Positions 26,239 through 34,371 of a stretch of DNA of 64,000 nucleotides are shown one piece after another. The number at the start of each line of letters is the position of its first letter. Position 1 is the stretch's first letter. Source of the stretch: Microbispora catharanthi. Lineage in GTDB: Bacteria; Actinomycetota; Actinomycetes; Streptosporangiales; Streptosporangiaceae. Both the position numbers and the translations under genes were made by a program. The notes under the pieces are model-generated. The model was not told the origin of the DNA and ran no database searches. It worked only from the letters and a program-made list of their open reading frames with translations. The stretch is from the NCBI RefSeq assembly GCF_006334915.2, contig NZ_VDMA02000005.1, forward strand, positions 124,001-188,000. Reading direction: 5' to 3'.

Positions 26239-26694
26239 TCACAGCTGAAGGTCGATTGCGAGTCCGATGTTCCGCGCCGGGTCACCAGGAGTGCCGGCAG
26301 GCGAGTTCTCTGAGCGGTCCGCCGTTTGCCGGTGGTGCCGGTAGGCCGGTCGCTGCTCGGGGTCACGGGGCCACCACCGGCCCGGGTGTGAGCCGGCGTA
26401 AGGCGGCCGGCGATCCGAGCGGGGAATGGAGGACGCGGGCACGCAGTCGTACTGCGGGCACGGTGTGGTGAAGCACTGCTTGGGAGAGGGCACGCAGACG
26501 CGGCCCGGACCACAGTCGACTGCCGCACACGGCGATCCGGGACCACACTCACCGGGCGCCTGCCCTGCCGGCGGAGTGGCGATGACCGCCCGTGCCGGTG
26601 GAACCGCCGACACCTCGCCTGCCCAGGCATTGGCCGTGGCGGCTGGTGATGCCGCTACGGTCACGACCACTGTCACGATCAGTTTTTGAAGCAT
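26239..26694 (-). CDS. secreted Cys-rich small protein
   Basis: 151 aa with a signal peptide (MLQKLIVTVVVTVAASPAATANAWA). A block then carries eight Cys in under 45 residues (CGPGSPCAAVDC, CVPSPKQCFTTPCPQYDC), and a Pro/Arg-rich tail follows. The pattern suggests a small disulfide-bonded extracellular module. ATG at 26694 is chosen because the hydrophobic signal starts there and a G-rich ribosome site precedes it; a frame 16 codons longer gives no signal peptide. No family or function assigned. Confidence 0.65.
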   Translation of the reverse strand: MLQKLIVTVVVTVAASPAATANAWAGEVSAVPPARAVIATPPAGQAPGECGPGSPCAAVDCGPGRVCVPSPKQCFTTPCPQYDCVPASSIPRSDRRPPYAGSHPGRWWPRDPEQRPAYRHHRQTADRSENSPAGTPGDPARNIGLAIDLQL

Positions 26695-27249
26695 TCTTCC
26701 CCCAGCTGTGGTGATCGCTTCTGCCTCTCGCGATGCTCGCACCGGCCGCGCCTGCTGACGGCAAAACGGCTCTCAGCAAGTTGCACGGCTTGCCGAAAGA
26801 CAGATAGCCGACGCGAGAGGCCCCTACCTCCACTGGAAGTGATCGACCGCCGTAGTGGACCTCCGCTCAACCTCGACCAGAACCGGCACCACTACTTCCA
26901 CGAATACCTGAGCGACCTCCGAGCATCCGCGCGGTCACGCTCTCGGGGCCTTCCCGTTCTTTCTCAACAGCGATCGTGGAAGCCCCCTTTGACCCCTGGA
27001 CGTTGGAGTAGGCGTTTTAGCAGCTCACCGGCATCTCCAGGGGTAGTAGCGAAGTTCGCTCGCATGCTGGTCGTTGGCTGTGTGTATAGAGAACGGTCCC
27101 CAAGTGGTCCCCACACGTGTCGCCCCCAGATGGTAAGGGGACTTTCGGCACTCCCCTGCTCATCGTGGTCGCCTCGACTCTGAGCCATGAATTCCCCGGG
27201 TGTCCCCTGACGCGCACAATCGCCCTACTAGCGGAGTCTTCGCGCTACG
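26695..27249. other. gene-poor region with att-like site
   Basis: About 550 bases of visibly lower GC. It holds the att-like repeat (26810-26840), GTCCCC direct repeats near 27097-27115, and no ORF that looks coding. It appears to be the left part of a degenerate integrated element. Confidence 0.45.
26810..26840. repeat. att-like imperfect direct repeat, left copy
   Basis: GACGCGAG...TCCACTGGAAGT. It matches 28261-28292 at 28 of 32 aligned positions (3 mismatches, 1 gap). On the minus strand it encodes HFQWR-stop in the same phase as the smr gene's final YFQWK-stop, as expected for a duplicated gene end left by site-specific integration. Confidence 0.6.
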
Positions 27250-27879
27250 GTGCCTTCTATGTCGTGGCAATGGGCACTTCAGCTTGCCCCTCCTATTACG
27301 ACGCTAGCTGCGGCCGCTCTGGGTTTGCTTCGGGAGCAGGGGGCTCTGCGGAGGAATCTACGGGACGACGTCGGTATCGCCAAGGATCTCCCTGATGGCT
27401 CCCCGGGCAAGCACCTTCTGATGCAGCACATTGAATGGGAGATCGGTGTCCTTTTGAACCCTGATCGTGACTGGGTATCTTTCGCGATCGGCGGATTAGT
27501 CGCCCTGGCCGGCGGCTATGGGACTCTCTGGCTTTATCAGCAGCATGCCTGGTGGAGTTGGCTCGGATTGCTGACTGGATACGTAGCCGTCGGTGGGCTT
27601 GTCGGCGTGCTGCAGGGAGTCAGGAGAGGAGGGATCGTTGGGCGTCCGGAATATTATCCGGCCGAGCTAGCGCCGAGATCAGGTCCGCCGGTGACACCAT
27701 CGGCGCAAGTGCTCCTCACCGTCTCCGAGACGGCCGCTGCGATGCGGGTGTCAAAGGCGACCATCTATCGACTTGTGTACTCCGGGCAACTGCCTGTCAT
27801 TCGCGTTCGCCGCTGGTTCCGGATACCGGGTCAAGCGGTCAACGACTACCAGGCCGCGGCAGAAGCCGGGAACGCGTGA
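27250..27879 (+). CDS. membrane protein fused to an excisionase-like helix-turn-helix
   Basis: 209 aa (from GTG 27250; ATG 27259 is an alternative, and neither has a good ribosome site). The N-terminal part has a hydrophobic start, a charged loop and two membrane helices (about 75-125). The C-terminal 55 residues (LLTVSETAAAMRVSKATIYRLVYSGQLPVIRVRRWFRIPG) are a typical excisionase/MerR-like HTH as encoded next to integrases in actinomycete integrative elements. The fusion may come from a deletion joining a membrane gene to xis. It contains an in-frame TTA codon (27496-27498), rare in such genomes and bldA-dependent in streptomycetes. Confidence 0.7.
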   Translation: MPSMSWQWALQLAPPITTLAAAALGLLREQGALRRNLRDDVGIAKDLPDGSPGKHLLMQHIEWEIGVLLNPDRDWVSFAIGGLVALAGGYGTLWLYQQHAWWSWLGLLTGYVAVGGLVGVLQGVRRGGIVGRPEYYPAELAPRSGPPVTPSAQVLLTVSETAAAMRVSKATIYRLVYSGQLPVIRVRRWFRIPGQAVNDYQAAAEAGNA

Positions 27880-27969
27880 ATCGGCCGCCCGGCGCACTCC
27901 ACGTCCCACTTCGGTCACCTCGTACGCTCGACCCACTGCGGAGCGGCAGCAGGTCGACGATGGAGGTGT

Positions 27970-27986
27970 CCGGCCCTTTTGGCCGG
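27970..27986. terminator. hairpin after the xis-like gene
   Basis: CCGGCC-CTTTT-GGCCGG, perfect 6-bp stem, about 90 bases after the stop. Confidence 0.35.
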
Positions 27987-28048
27987 CCGCCGGAGCGCCA
28001 GCGGGAGGCGGCGGTGTGCCGTGACGGCGGCGCGTGCGGCCCGGTTAG

Positions 28049-28246
28049 GCCCGCCTTGGTGCCGGGGGCGACATTCGCACGGTCGCCGAATACCTCGGTC
28101 ACGCCGACCCCGGCTTCACGCTCCGGACGTACACCCACCTGATGCCGAACGCAGCGGACCGGGCGCGCAAGGCCATGGACGCGTTCTTCACTCAAGGGCA
28201 AACCGGGTCGAGTGCCCTGGTTGTGCCCTCGGGAAGACCGAGGTGA
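28049..28246 (+). pseudogene. tyrosine integrase, C-terminal fragment only
   Basis: The open frame after a TAG at 28046 encodes GGDIRTVAEYLGHADPGFTLRTYTHLMPN and then an RARKAMDAFF helix. This is the end of a phage-type tyrosine integrase: the LGH motif and the nucleophile Tyr (TLRTYTHL) are present. The core-binding domain, the catalytic Arg/Lys and HxxR boxes, and any start codon are absent, so it is a remnant. It lies between the xis-like gene and the att-like repeat at the end of smr, the normal place for int in such elements. Confidence 0.8.
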
Positions 28247-28260
28247 CGTTTACCCTGGTG

Positions 28261-28292
28261 GACGCGAGCGTGCCTCTACTTCCACTGGAAGT
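28261..28292. repeat. att-like imperfect direct repeat, right copy (3' end of smr)
   Basis: Contains the perfect palindrome CTACTTCCA-C-TGGAAGTAG, which spans the last codons and stop of the smr gene. Partner of 26810-26840. Confidence 0.6.
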
Positions 28293-28530
28293 AGACGAAC
28301 AGACGGCCGTGGTTCTTGGAGTCCTTGTCGATCCGGTGGTAGAGCGCCTTGATCTCCTTCTGCTCCAGGAAGCGCAGCACCTTCTTCTTGAGCTGGCCGG
28401 ACCCCTTGCCCGGGATGATCTCCACCTGGGTCGCCTTCTTGCGTACGGCCTCCTGGATGATGCCGTGCAGCGCCTTGTCGATCTCGCTGCCCTTGTTGTA
28501 GATGTCGTGGAGGTCCAGCTTCAGCTTCAC
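28276..28530 (-). CDS. small Smr/MutS-family domain protein
   Basis: 84 aa consisting of a single Smr domain: LKLDLHDIYNKGSEIDKALHGIIQEAV, then VEIIPGKGSGQLKKKVLRFLEQK and YHRIDKDSKNHGRLFVYFQWK. LDLH and GKGSG are the family's nucleic-acid-binding/nuclease motifs (usual forms LDLHG and HGKG). GTG at 28530 is chosen from the conserved start of the family; it has no Shine-Dalgarno but lies 7 nt after a TAGACT box, so it may be leaderless. Its 3' end seems to have served as an integration site. Confidence 0.85.
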   Translation of the reverse strand: MKLKLDLHDIYNKGSEIDKALHGIIQEAVRKKATQVEIIPGKGSGQLKKKVLRFLEQKEIKALYHRIDKDSKNHGRLFVYFQWK

Positions 28531-28537
28531 GCAAGCG

Positions 28538-28543
28538 AGTCTA
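28538..28543 (-). promoter_or_regulatory. -10 box for leaderless smr transcript
   Basis: TAGACT on the minus strand, 7 nt before GTG 28530. Confidence 0.45.
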
Positions 28544-28610
28544 AATCGCCGCTCGCCGCGGGACGCGGGGCGAGGCGGGTGACCGCGCCCCACGCCGGCG
28601 GGGCCTCGCG

Positions 28611-29039
28611 TCAGCCGTTGATGTAGTCGACCAGGGCCTCCCGTTCGCTCTCCAGTTCCTGGATCGAGCTCTTGACGACGTCGCCGATGCTGACGATGCC
28701 GGCCAGCCGGCCGTCGCGGACCACGGGCACGTGCCTGATCCGGTGGTTGGTCATGGTGCGGCGCAGGTCGTCGACGTTGGCGTCCGGGCCGCAGGTGCGC
28801 ACCTCCACAGTCATGATCGACGATACGGGCATGGTGAGCAGCGCGACGCCGTGCTCGTTGAGCCGCCGCACGACGTCGCGTTCCGACACGATGCCCGCGA
28901 TGGACAACCCGTCCTCGGAGACCACGACCGCGCCGATGTTGAGCTCGGCCAGCCGAGCGAGAAGCTCGGACACCGTGGCGTGCGGAGGAACGGTCGCCAC
29001 ACCTGTTCCCTTACTCTGCAAGATCGTCCCGATGAGCAT
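28611..29039 (-). CDS. tandem CBS-domain protein
   Basis: 142 aa made of two CBS domains (about 7-65 and 72-130), each ending in the typical GIVSERDVVRRL / GIVSIGDVVKSS. Such stand-alone pairs bind adenosine nucleotides and act as energy or redox sensors. ATG at 29039 has GAGAGG 8 nt upstream; the GTG two codons earlier has too little spacing. It resembles the hypoxic-response-like CBS proteins of actinobacteria. Target unknown. Confidence 0.9.
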   Translation of the reverse strand: MLIGTILQSKGTGVATVPPHATVSELLARLAELNIGAVVVSEDGLSIAGIVSERDVVRRLNEHGVALLTMPVSSIMTVEVRTCGPDANVDDLRRTMTNHRIRHVPVVRDGRLAGIVSIGDVVKSSIQELESEREALVDYING

Positions 29040-29204
29040 CGACACCGCCTCTCAGGGGCACCCGGGGGACATGTCCCCGCTTCCGCTCCCGCCGGCCGGC
29101 CGGAGCGGCGAATCCTGTTTCCCCAGGCAACAGCGGTCGTCCTACCTCGTCAAGGGCCCCCACCCCTACGATGGCGAAATATCACCGCACGCTGGGGGCT
29201 GAGG

Positions 29205-30599
29205 ATGGCCGAGAAGCTCAACACCGGGAGCCACGATCTCCCGATCTCAGACGCGCTCGCGGACTTCATGCGCGGCGGCTGGGCCGACACGCACGAGGAC
29301 GTGGCGCCGTTGCCGGTCGCCGCGTACGCCGCCAAGCGGCGGGCGCGGCTCGCCGAACGGCTGCCCGGCGAGCGGCTCGTCATCCCCTCGGGCACGCTGC
29401 AGGCCCGCAGCAACGACGACGACCACCGGTTCCGCACGCACAGCGCGTTCGCCTACCTGACCGGCGGCCGGCAGCCCGACGACGTCCTGGTGATCGAGCC
29501 GTCCGGCGACGCCCGCCTGTTCCTGCATCCCCGCCCGCCCCGTGCCGAGTCGCAGGAGTTCTACCGCGACCGGCGGTACGGCGAGTTCTGGGTGGGCCGC
29601 CGTTTCGACCTCGCGGAGGCCGAGGCGGCCTACCAGATCGAGTGCGCGCACATCGACACGCTGCCGGCCGCGCTGAGCGGACCGGCGCGCGTGCTGCGCG
29701 GGGTGGACGCCTCGGTCGACGCGCTCGTCTCCCCCGCCGGCGACGACCGCGACGCCGAACTGGCCGCGGTCCTGTCGGAGTTGCGGCTGGTCAAGGACGA
29801 GTGGGAGATCGCGGAGTTGCAGCAGGCGGTGGACGCGACCGCGCGCGGGTTCGAGGACGTCGTGCGCGCGCTGCCCGCGGCCCTCGCGCACCCGCGCGGC
29901 GAGCGGTACGTCGAGGGCGTCTTCGGCCTGCGCTCGCGGCTCGAGGGCAACGCCGTGGGCTACCAGTCGATCGTGGCCTCCGGGGCGCACGCGTGCGTCC
30001 TGCACTGGATCCGCAACGACGGACGGCTCGACCCCGCCGAGATGCTGCTGCTGGACGCCGGAGTCGAGGGCGACAACCTCTACACGGCCGACGTCACCCG
30101 CACGCTGCCGCTGTCGGGCCGGTTCAGCCCGGTGCAGCGACAGGTGTACGACCTGGTCTACGAGGCGCAAACGGCCGCCATCGCCGTGCTGCGGCCGGGG
30201 GTGCGCTTCCGCGAGTTCCACGAGACCGCCATGCGGGTGATCTCCGATGGGCTGCGCGAGTGGGGCCTGCTGACCCGGGCGCAGGCCGACGCGGGCCTGC
30301 ACCGGCGCTACACCCTGTGCAGCAGCGGCCACATGCTGGGCCTCGACGTGCACGACTGCGCCCGGGCGCGGGCGGAGACCTACCTCGACGGCGTGCTTGA
30401 GGAGGGCCAGGTGCTGACCGTCGAACCGGGGCTCTACCTCCAGCCCGACGACCTGACGCTGCCGCCGGAGCTGCGCGGGATCGGCGTCCGCATCGAGGAC
30501 GACCTCGTCGTCACGGCCGACGGCGCCCGCCTGATGTCGGCCGCGCTGCCCCGCCGCGCCGACGAGATCGAGGCGTGGATGGCCGCCCTGACCGGGTGA
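29205..30599 (+). CDS. pepP: Xaa-Pro aminopeptidase (aminopeptidase P family, M24)
   Basis: 464-aa cytosolic metallopeptidase that removes an N-terminal residue preceding proline. The N-terminal creatinase-like domain (about 35-190) is followed by the pita-bread domain. Metal ligands are visible in order: Asp in LLLDAGVEGDN, Asp in YTADVTRTL, His in SSGHMLGLDVHD, Glu in LTVEPGLYL, Glu in GVRIEDDLVV. ATG at 29205 is the first sensible start (MAEKLNTGSH). The longer frame reaching back to 28731 is antisense to the CBS gene. Stand-alone gene. Confidence 0.93.
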   Translation: MAEKLNTGSHDLPISDALADFMRGGWADTHEDVAPLPVAAYAAKRRARLAERLPGERLVIPSGTLQARSNDDDHRFRTHSAFAYLTGGRQPDDVLVIEPSGDARLFLHPRPPRAESQEFYRDRRYGEFWVGRRFDLAEAEAAYQIECAHIDTLPAALSGPARVLRGVDASVDALVSPAGDDRDAELAAVLSELRLVKDEWEIAELQQAVDATARGFEDVVRALPAALAHPRGERYVEGVFGLRSRLEGNAVGYQSIVASGAHACVLHWIRNDGRLDPAEMLLLDAGVEGDNLYTADVTRTLPLSGRFSPVQRQVYDLVYEAQTAAIAVLRPGVRFREFHETAMRVISDGLREWGLLTRAQADAGLHRRYTLCSSGHMLGLDVHDCARARAETYLDGVLEEGQVLTVEPGLYLQPDDLTLPPELRGIGVRIEDDLVVTADGARLMSAALPRRADEIEAWMAALTG

Positions 30600-30635
30600 C
30601 CGTCCCCTTCCGGTGCCGCAGGCAGGCGATCACCC

Positions 30636-30669
30636 GGCCGGCGGTGCGCGGTCCCGCGGGTTGCCGGCC
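30636..30669. terminator. hairpin between pepP and M48 genes
   Basis: GGCCGGC ... GCCGGCC arms with a GC-rich loop, lying in the 75-base gap of two convergent genes; possible bidirectional terminator. Confidence 0.45.
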
Positions 30670-30674
30670 GCGGC

Positions 30675-33674
30675 TCAGAGACGGGGCTGAGGCGGCTCTT
30701 CCGGCTCGCCCTTGTAGACGGGGTCGGATGGGTCGTCGATGATCGCCTCGATCCGGATCGAGGTGTCGATGGCCTTCTCCGCCGCGGCCAGGAGTCCGAT
30801 CATGGACGTGCCGAACGCGTCGGCGTCTGTGCGGTCGGCGGCCTGCAGGCACGCCGGACCCGCGCTCCGGACGTCCAGTCCGAACTGGTGCCAGGACGCC
30901 TGCGCGGCCGGGTCGGGGACCTGGAAGTAGACGGGTTCCCAGGAGGCCACGTTCATCATGTTCCGGCACGCCGGCCGCACCTTGGCCATGAGATCAGCGG
31001 TGATCTCCAGCCGGCGGTCGCGCACCGCCGAATGGATCAGCGTCACGATCCACCGGCCGTTGCGAGTGGCGTGGTCGAGGAGATATCGGCCACCGAGCCG
31101 ATACCAGGCGTGAACCTGCCGCCGTCGCATGTCCCGCGACACCGGCAGGACCGGCAGACCCGCCGTCTGCTGAAAGGCGGTCTGCATGTCGGCTGTCACC
31201 ACCTGCGCCTTTGTCGCGAACTGCGCTTCGGCGTCGCCCGCCATCAGCACGGCCGCGGTCGCGAGGGCCACACCGGGCATGCCGGCCACTGTCAGCACCG
31301 CTCCGGCGTACCGTGCTCCGGCCCCGGGGCGCGCGGTGGTCGCGACCGCCTGGACCGCCGGGGTGCCGTCCTTCGCGTGGATCGCCCGCCGGGCGAGACG
31401 GAACAGGGCCGCCGATGCCGTGGCCGCCACCGCGATGACCGGGGCCATGAGCAGCGTGCTGTGCGCGACGAGGCCGAACGTGTTGCCGCCCTGCAACTGC
31501 CGCCAGGCGGGACGCCAGGAGCAGGTGTCGTTGAGGACGTTCAGCGGTTGGATGCATCCGTCGACGGAGATGAGCGCGGTCGCGGCGCCCAGGCCGAGCA
31601 GCGCGCCGATCCCCGCGGCGACGAGCGCGGCCGGCAGGCGGAACCGGGCCGAGGCCGCCGCGACCAGGGCGGCGACGAGCGCGCCGGCGGCGATCGCCCA
31701 CAGTGACCAGATCGCGTAACTGAAGGCGTACATGCCGCCGCGTTGTCCCGGCGCCGCGTGCAGGGTGTGCAGCCATGCCTGGACGGCGGCGACGCCGGCG
31801 GTCGCGATGACCGCTCCCAGCAGCGCGGGCGCGGTGGCCTGCCGCAGCGCGGGCGCCCGCCATGTCACAGGAGCAGTGGCATCCGCCGCCGCGCGGCCTC
31901 CGCCGGCGTCGCCCGGTGAGCGCAGCCAGCCGGGGCCGCGTACGGCGGCGCCCGCGGCCCACAGGACGAAGGGCGTGCCCCAGGCCGCGACGGCGGCGAC
32001 AGGCGTGAGCGGCTGGTACGCCGCGTATCGCAGCACGGTGATCGTCGGGGCCATGACGGCGGTCGTGTCCGGGTGGGCGGTGCCCATACCGGGGAACCAG
32101 TTGACGATGGTCCGTCGCAGGCCCGCCGGGTCGTACCAGAATCCGCTGGCGTACATCGCGCCGTAGTAGTTCCACCAGGCGAACCACGCCGCGAGGATCA
32201 GCCAGCCTGCGATCAGGCACAGAGTCAGCGGCCATCGCAGCGAACGGCCCGGCCAGGACGCGGCGGCCAGGCGAGCACACTGACAGGTCCAGCACGTCAA
32301 GGCGACCGCGACACCTACGACCAGCGCCAGCACCCACCATCTGCCGGGCGGCCACAGGTTCCCGATGACCTGGCCGCTGACCAGCGATCCGGTGGCCAAC
32401 CCCAGGCCCAGCCACACCCCGGCCCGCACCCCGGTGGGCGCCGGTCGGCCCAGCACGGCGGCGCGGACCACCGCCCGCCACAGCACCGCTGTGGCGGCCG
32501 CCGCGACCACGGCGGCCGGGACGGCGGCGAGGCCCTGCCCGAGCCAGTCGCTCAGGTCGGCGACGTGCGGCGCCACGTGCCCCATCAGGTGGAAGTTCAT
32601 CAGCGTGGCGCTGGTGCCGGACAGGAACATCAACAGCGAACTCACCGCGAAGAGCGGCGCCGGGTCGTCGAGGGCGTCGCGGCGGATCTCCCACCTCGGA
32701 TGGGTGCGCACCTGGTCCAGCAGGACGCTCGCCCACCGGTGCGGACCCCGGCGCCCGGCCGGCGTGGGCCGCGCGGCCCAGACGTGCTCCAGCGGCGCGC
32801 CCCACCGCCTGGCCGTCAGGTCGGCGTACAGCTCCCTGCTGCGCAGCACGTCCGCACGGGCGAAGTGCATCACGATGGCGATGACCACGGGAACGGCCAG
32901 ATAGCGCGTGATCACGGCAGTGAGCGTCGGGCCGACGCCGGCCGCGATGCCGAGCAGCCACAGTCCCGACCACCACAGCAGGTACGGGATGATCACCAGC
33001 ACGATGAACGTCCGCCACAGGGCGACGGTGGCGTAGGTGATCGTGAGATCCCGGTTGGCGACGTGGCCGAGCTCGTGCAGGACGACGGCGTCGAACGTCC
33101 GCGGGTCGGTGGTGCGGCAGGCGACCAGTCCGCCGTGCAGAAGCAGCCGGGGGCGGCCGTTGGTCCCGAACACCGTGGCGCTCCTGGTGGTCACGGCCGG
33201 CGCGAAGAACAGTTCCGGCACCCGCGCGACGCGGCCCGCGGCCAGTTCCTCGACGCGCGCGGCGATCTCGGAGCCGCCGGGGACGAGGTTCAGACGGATG
33301 CAGCGGCCGGGGCGCTGCTTCCACAGCGGCAGCAGGACTGTGGCCGCCGCCGCCGCGGCGACGACCACCGCGGGCGCGGCCAGGATCTGCCACAACGGCG
33401 GAGGTGGCGCGTGCCGGGCCACGCAGGGGAGAAACGCCAGCGCCTGCCCCGTCAGACGGGTCGCCGTCGCCAGCGCGTGGGCGGAGTCCCAGTCGACGCC
33501 GGCCGCCAGCGCACACCCTTGGTAGCCGCCAAGGCGGAGCACGGTCAGTGTCGACACCAGCATGTAACCGCTGGCTGCCACGAGCAGGAGCAGCAGCAGA
33601 GCGAAGCGGGAGTTCGTGCCGGCGCCGAGTATCCGTTCGTCGAGCCTGGCCCGGACAGGCTCGACCGTGGTCAC
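30675..33674 (-). CDS. very large membrane M48-family metallopeptidase
   Basis: 999 aa. An N-terminal membrane helix (FALLLLLLVAASGYMLVSTL) and a second helix are followed by a soluble M48 domain with the zinc motif HELGH (VVLHELGHVANRD). Many further membrane helices and a soluble C-terminal segment of about 190 residues come after. Ordinary HtpX-like M48 proteins are about 300 aa, so roughly 700 residues are extra. GTG at 33674 overlaps the upstream gene's stop by 4 bases (GTGA), with GGGAG upstream. Membrane protein quality control is the usual role of M48; what the long multi-helix part does is unknown. Confidence 0.82.
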   Translation of the reverse strand: MTTVEPVRARLDERILGAGTNSRFALLLLLLVAASGYMLVSTLTVLRLGGYQGCALAAGVDWDSAHALATATRLTGQALAFLPCVARHAPPPPLWQILAAPAVVVAAAAAATVLLPLWKQRPGRCIRLNLVPGGSEIAARVEELAAGRVARVPELFFAPAVTTRSATVFGTNGRPRLLLHGGLVACRTTDPRTFDAVVLHELGHVANRDLTITYATVALWRTFIVLVIIPYLLWWSGLWLLGIAAGVGPTLTAVITRYLAVPVVIAIVMHFARADVLRSRELYADLTARRWGAPLEHVWAARPTPAGRRGPHRWASVLLDQVRTHPRWEIRRDALDDPAPLFAVSSLLMFLSGTSATLMNFHLMGHVAPHVADLSDWLGQGLAAVPAAVVAAAATAVLWRAVVRAAVLGRPAPTGVRAGVWLGLGLATGSLVSGQVIGNLWPPGRWWVLALVVGVAVALTCWTCQCARLAAASWPGRSLRWPLTLCLIAGWLILAAWFAWWNYYGAMYASGFWYDPAGLRRTIVNWFPGMGTAHPDTTAVMAPTITVLRYAAYQPLTPVAAVAAWGTPFVLWAAGAAVRGPGWLRSPGDAGGGRAAADATAPVTWRAPALRQATAPALLGAVIATAGVAAVQAWLHTLHAAPGQRGGMYAFSYAIWSLWAIAAGALVAALVAAASARFRLPAALVAAGIGALLGLGAATALISVDGCIQPLNVLNDTCSWRPAWRQLQGGNTFGLVAHSTLLMAPVIAVAATASAALFRLARRAIHAKDGTPAVQAVATTARPGAGARYAGAVLTVAGMPGVALATAAVLMAGDAEAQFATKAQVVTADMQTAFQQTAGLPVLPVSRDMRRRQVHAWYRLGGRYLLDHATRNGRWIVTLIHSAVRDRRLEITADLMAKVRPACRNMMNVASWEPVYFQVPDPAAQASWHQFGLDVRSAGPACLQAADRTDADAFGTSMIGLLAAAEKAIDTSIRIEAIIDDPSDPVYKGEPEEPPQPRL

Positions 33675-34183
33675 GGCGTCTCCCTCACATCGGCTTCTCC
33701 GTGGGACTCGCCCGGCTCGGCCAGCGCCAGGCCGGCGACGACGCCGTCGGCGATCCGCTTGGCCAGGATCGGCGACAGCCCGGCCTCGGCGGCCGCGTCG
33801 AGGACCATCTGCCTGACCATCGCCTGCTGCTCGCGCGTGAGGGGAGGGATGGTTCCGGGCTTCGCCTTGCGGCGCCGCATGCGCCGCCACAGTGACGCCG
33901 AGCCGCGCGCCGCCCTGTCGACGGCTGCGTCGGCCAGCTTCTGGCGGACGCTTTCCAGCGTCAACCACAGCAGCGGGGCCACCAGCGGAACGACGTCGGC
34001 AAGTCCGAAGCCGAGCGGGTCACGCCCGTGCCCGCGCCGGCGCAGCCGGGCCAGCACCTCGGCGTCGCTGTAGCGCAGCAGCCCCTCGACCACGACCGCT
34101 TCCTCCGGCGCGCAGTCGGCCACGACCGTCCGTACGACATCACGGACCAGAACCTCGGCGGAGCGTTCGGGCTGTGTGTTCAA
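33671..34183 (-). CDS. hypothetical protein coupled to the M48 peptidase
   Basis: 170 aa, not recognised. Helical and charged, with a short hydrophobic patch (ADVVPLVAPLLWLTL, about 62-76) and a basic stretch (WRRMRRRKAKPG). No signal peptide. TTG start with G-rich ribosome site. It overlaps the M48 gene by 4 bases, so the two proteins are made together and may form a complex or regulate one another. Confidence 0.65.
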   Translation of the reverse strand: MNTQPERSAEVLVRDVVRTVVADCAPEEAVVVEGLLRYSDAEVLARLRRRGHGRDPLGFGLADVVPLVAPLLWLTLESVRQKLADAAVDRAARGSASLWRRMRRRKAKPGTIPPLTREQQAMVRQMVLDAAAEAGLSPILAKRIADGVVAGLALAEPGESHGEADVRETP

Positions 34184-34359
34184 CGTCCCGTCCCTGGTGG
34201 AAGTTCGCTGACTTCGGAATCGGCCCCTGGGCGTGATGCTACAAGCGCCGATCGACGCGCATGCCGTTATCCGGGGCGAGACCAGGGGAACCGTGGGTCG
34301 CGGGAACGCCGGCCGTGACGTCCTGGACCCCAGTTCACGTGATCGTCACATCGCTCCCC

Positions 34360-34365
34360 TACAGT
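34360..34365 (+). promoter_or_regulatory. -10 box for a leaderless transcript
   Basis: TACAGT, 6 nt before GTG 34372 of the PPTase gene. Confidence 0.5.
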
Positions 34366-34371
34366 GGCCTC

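Noticed and set aside
26964..27188. 74-codon minus-strand frame in the element scar
   Set aside because: No ribosome site and no recognisable domain. It could be a decayed gene end, but the evidence is too weak to list.
28731..29204. Long N-terminal extension of aminopeptidase P
   Set aside because: Antisense to the CBS-domain gene; the conserved protein starts at ATG 29205.
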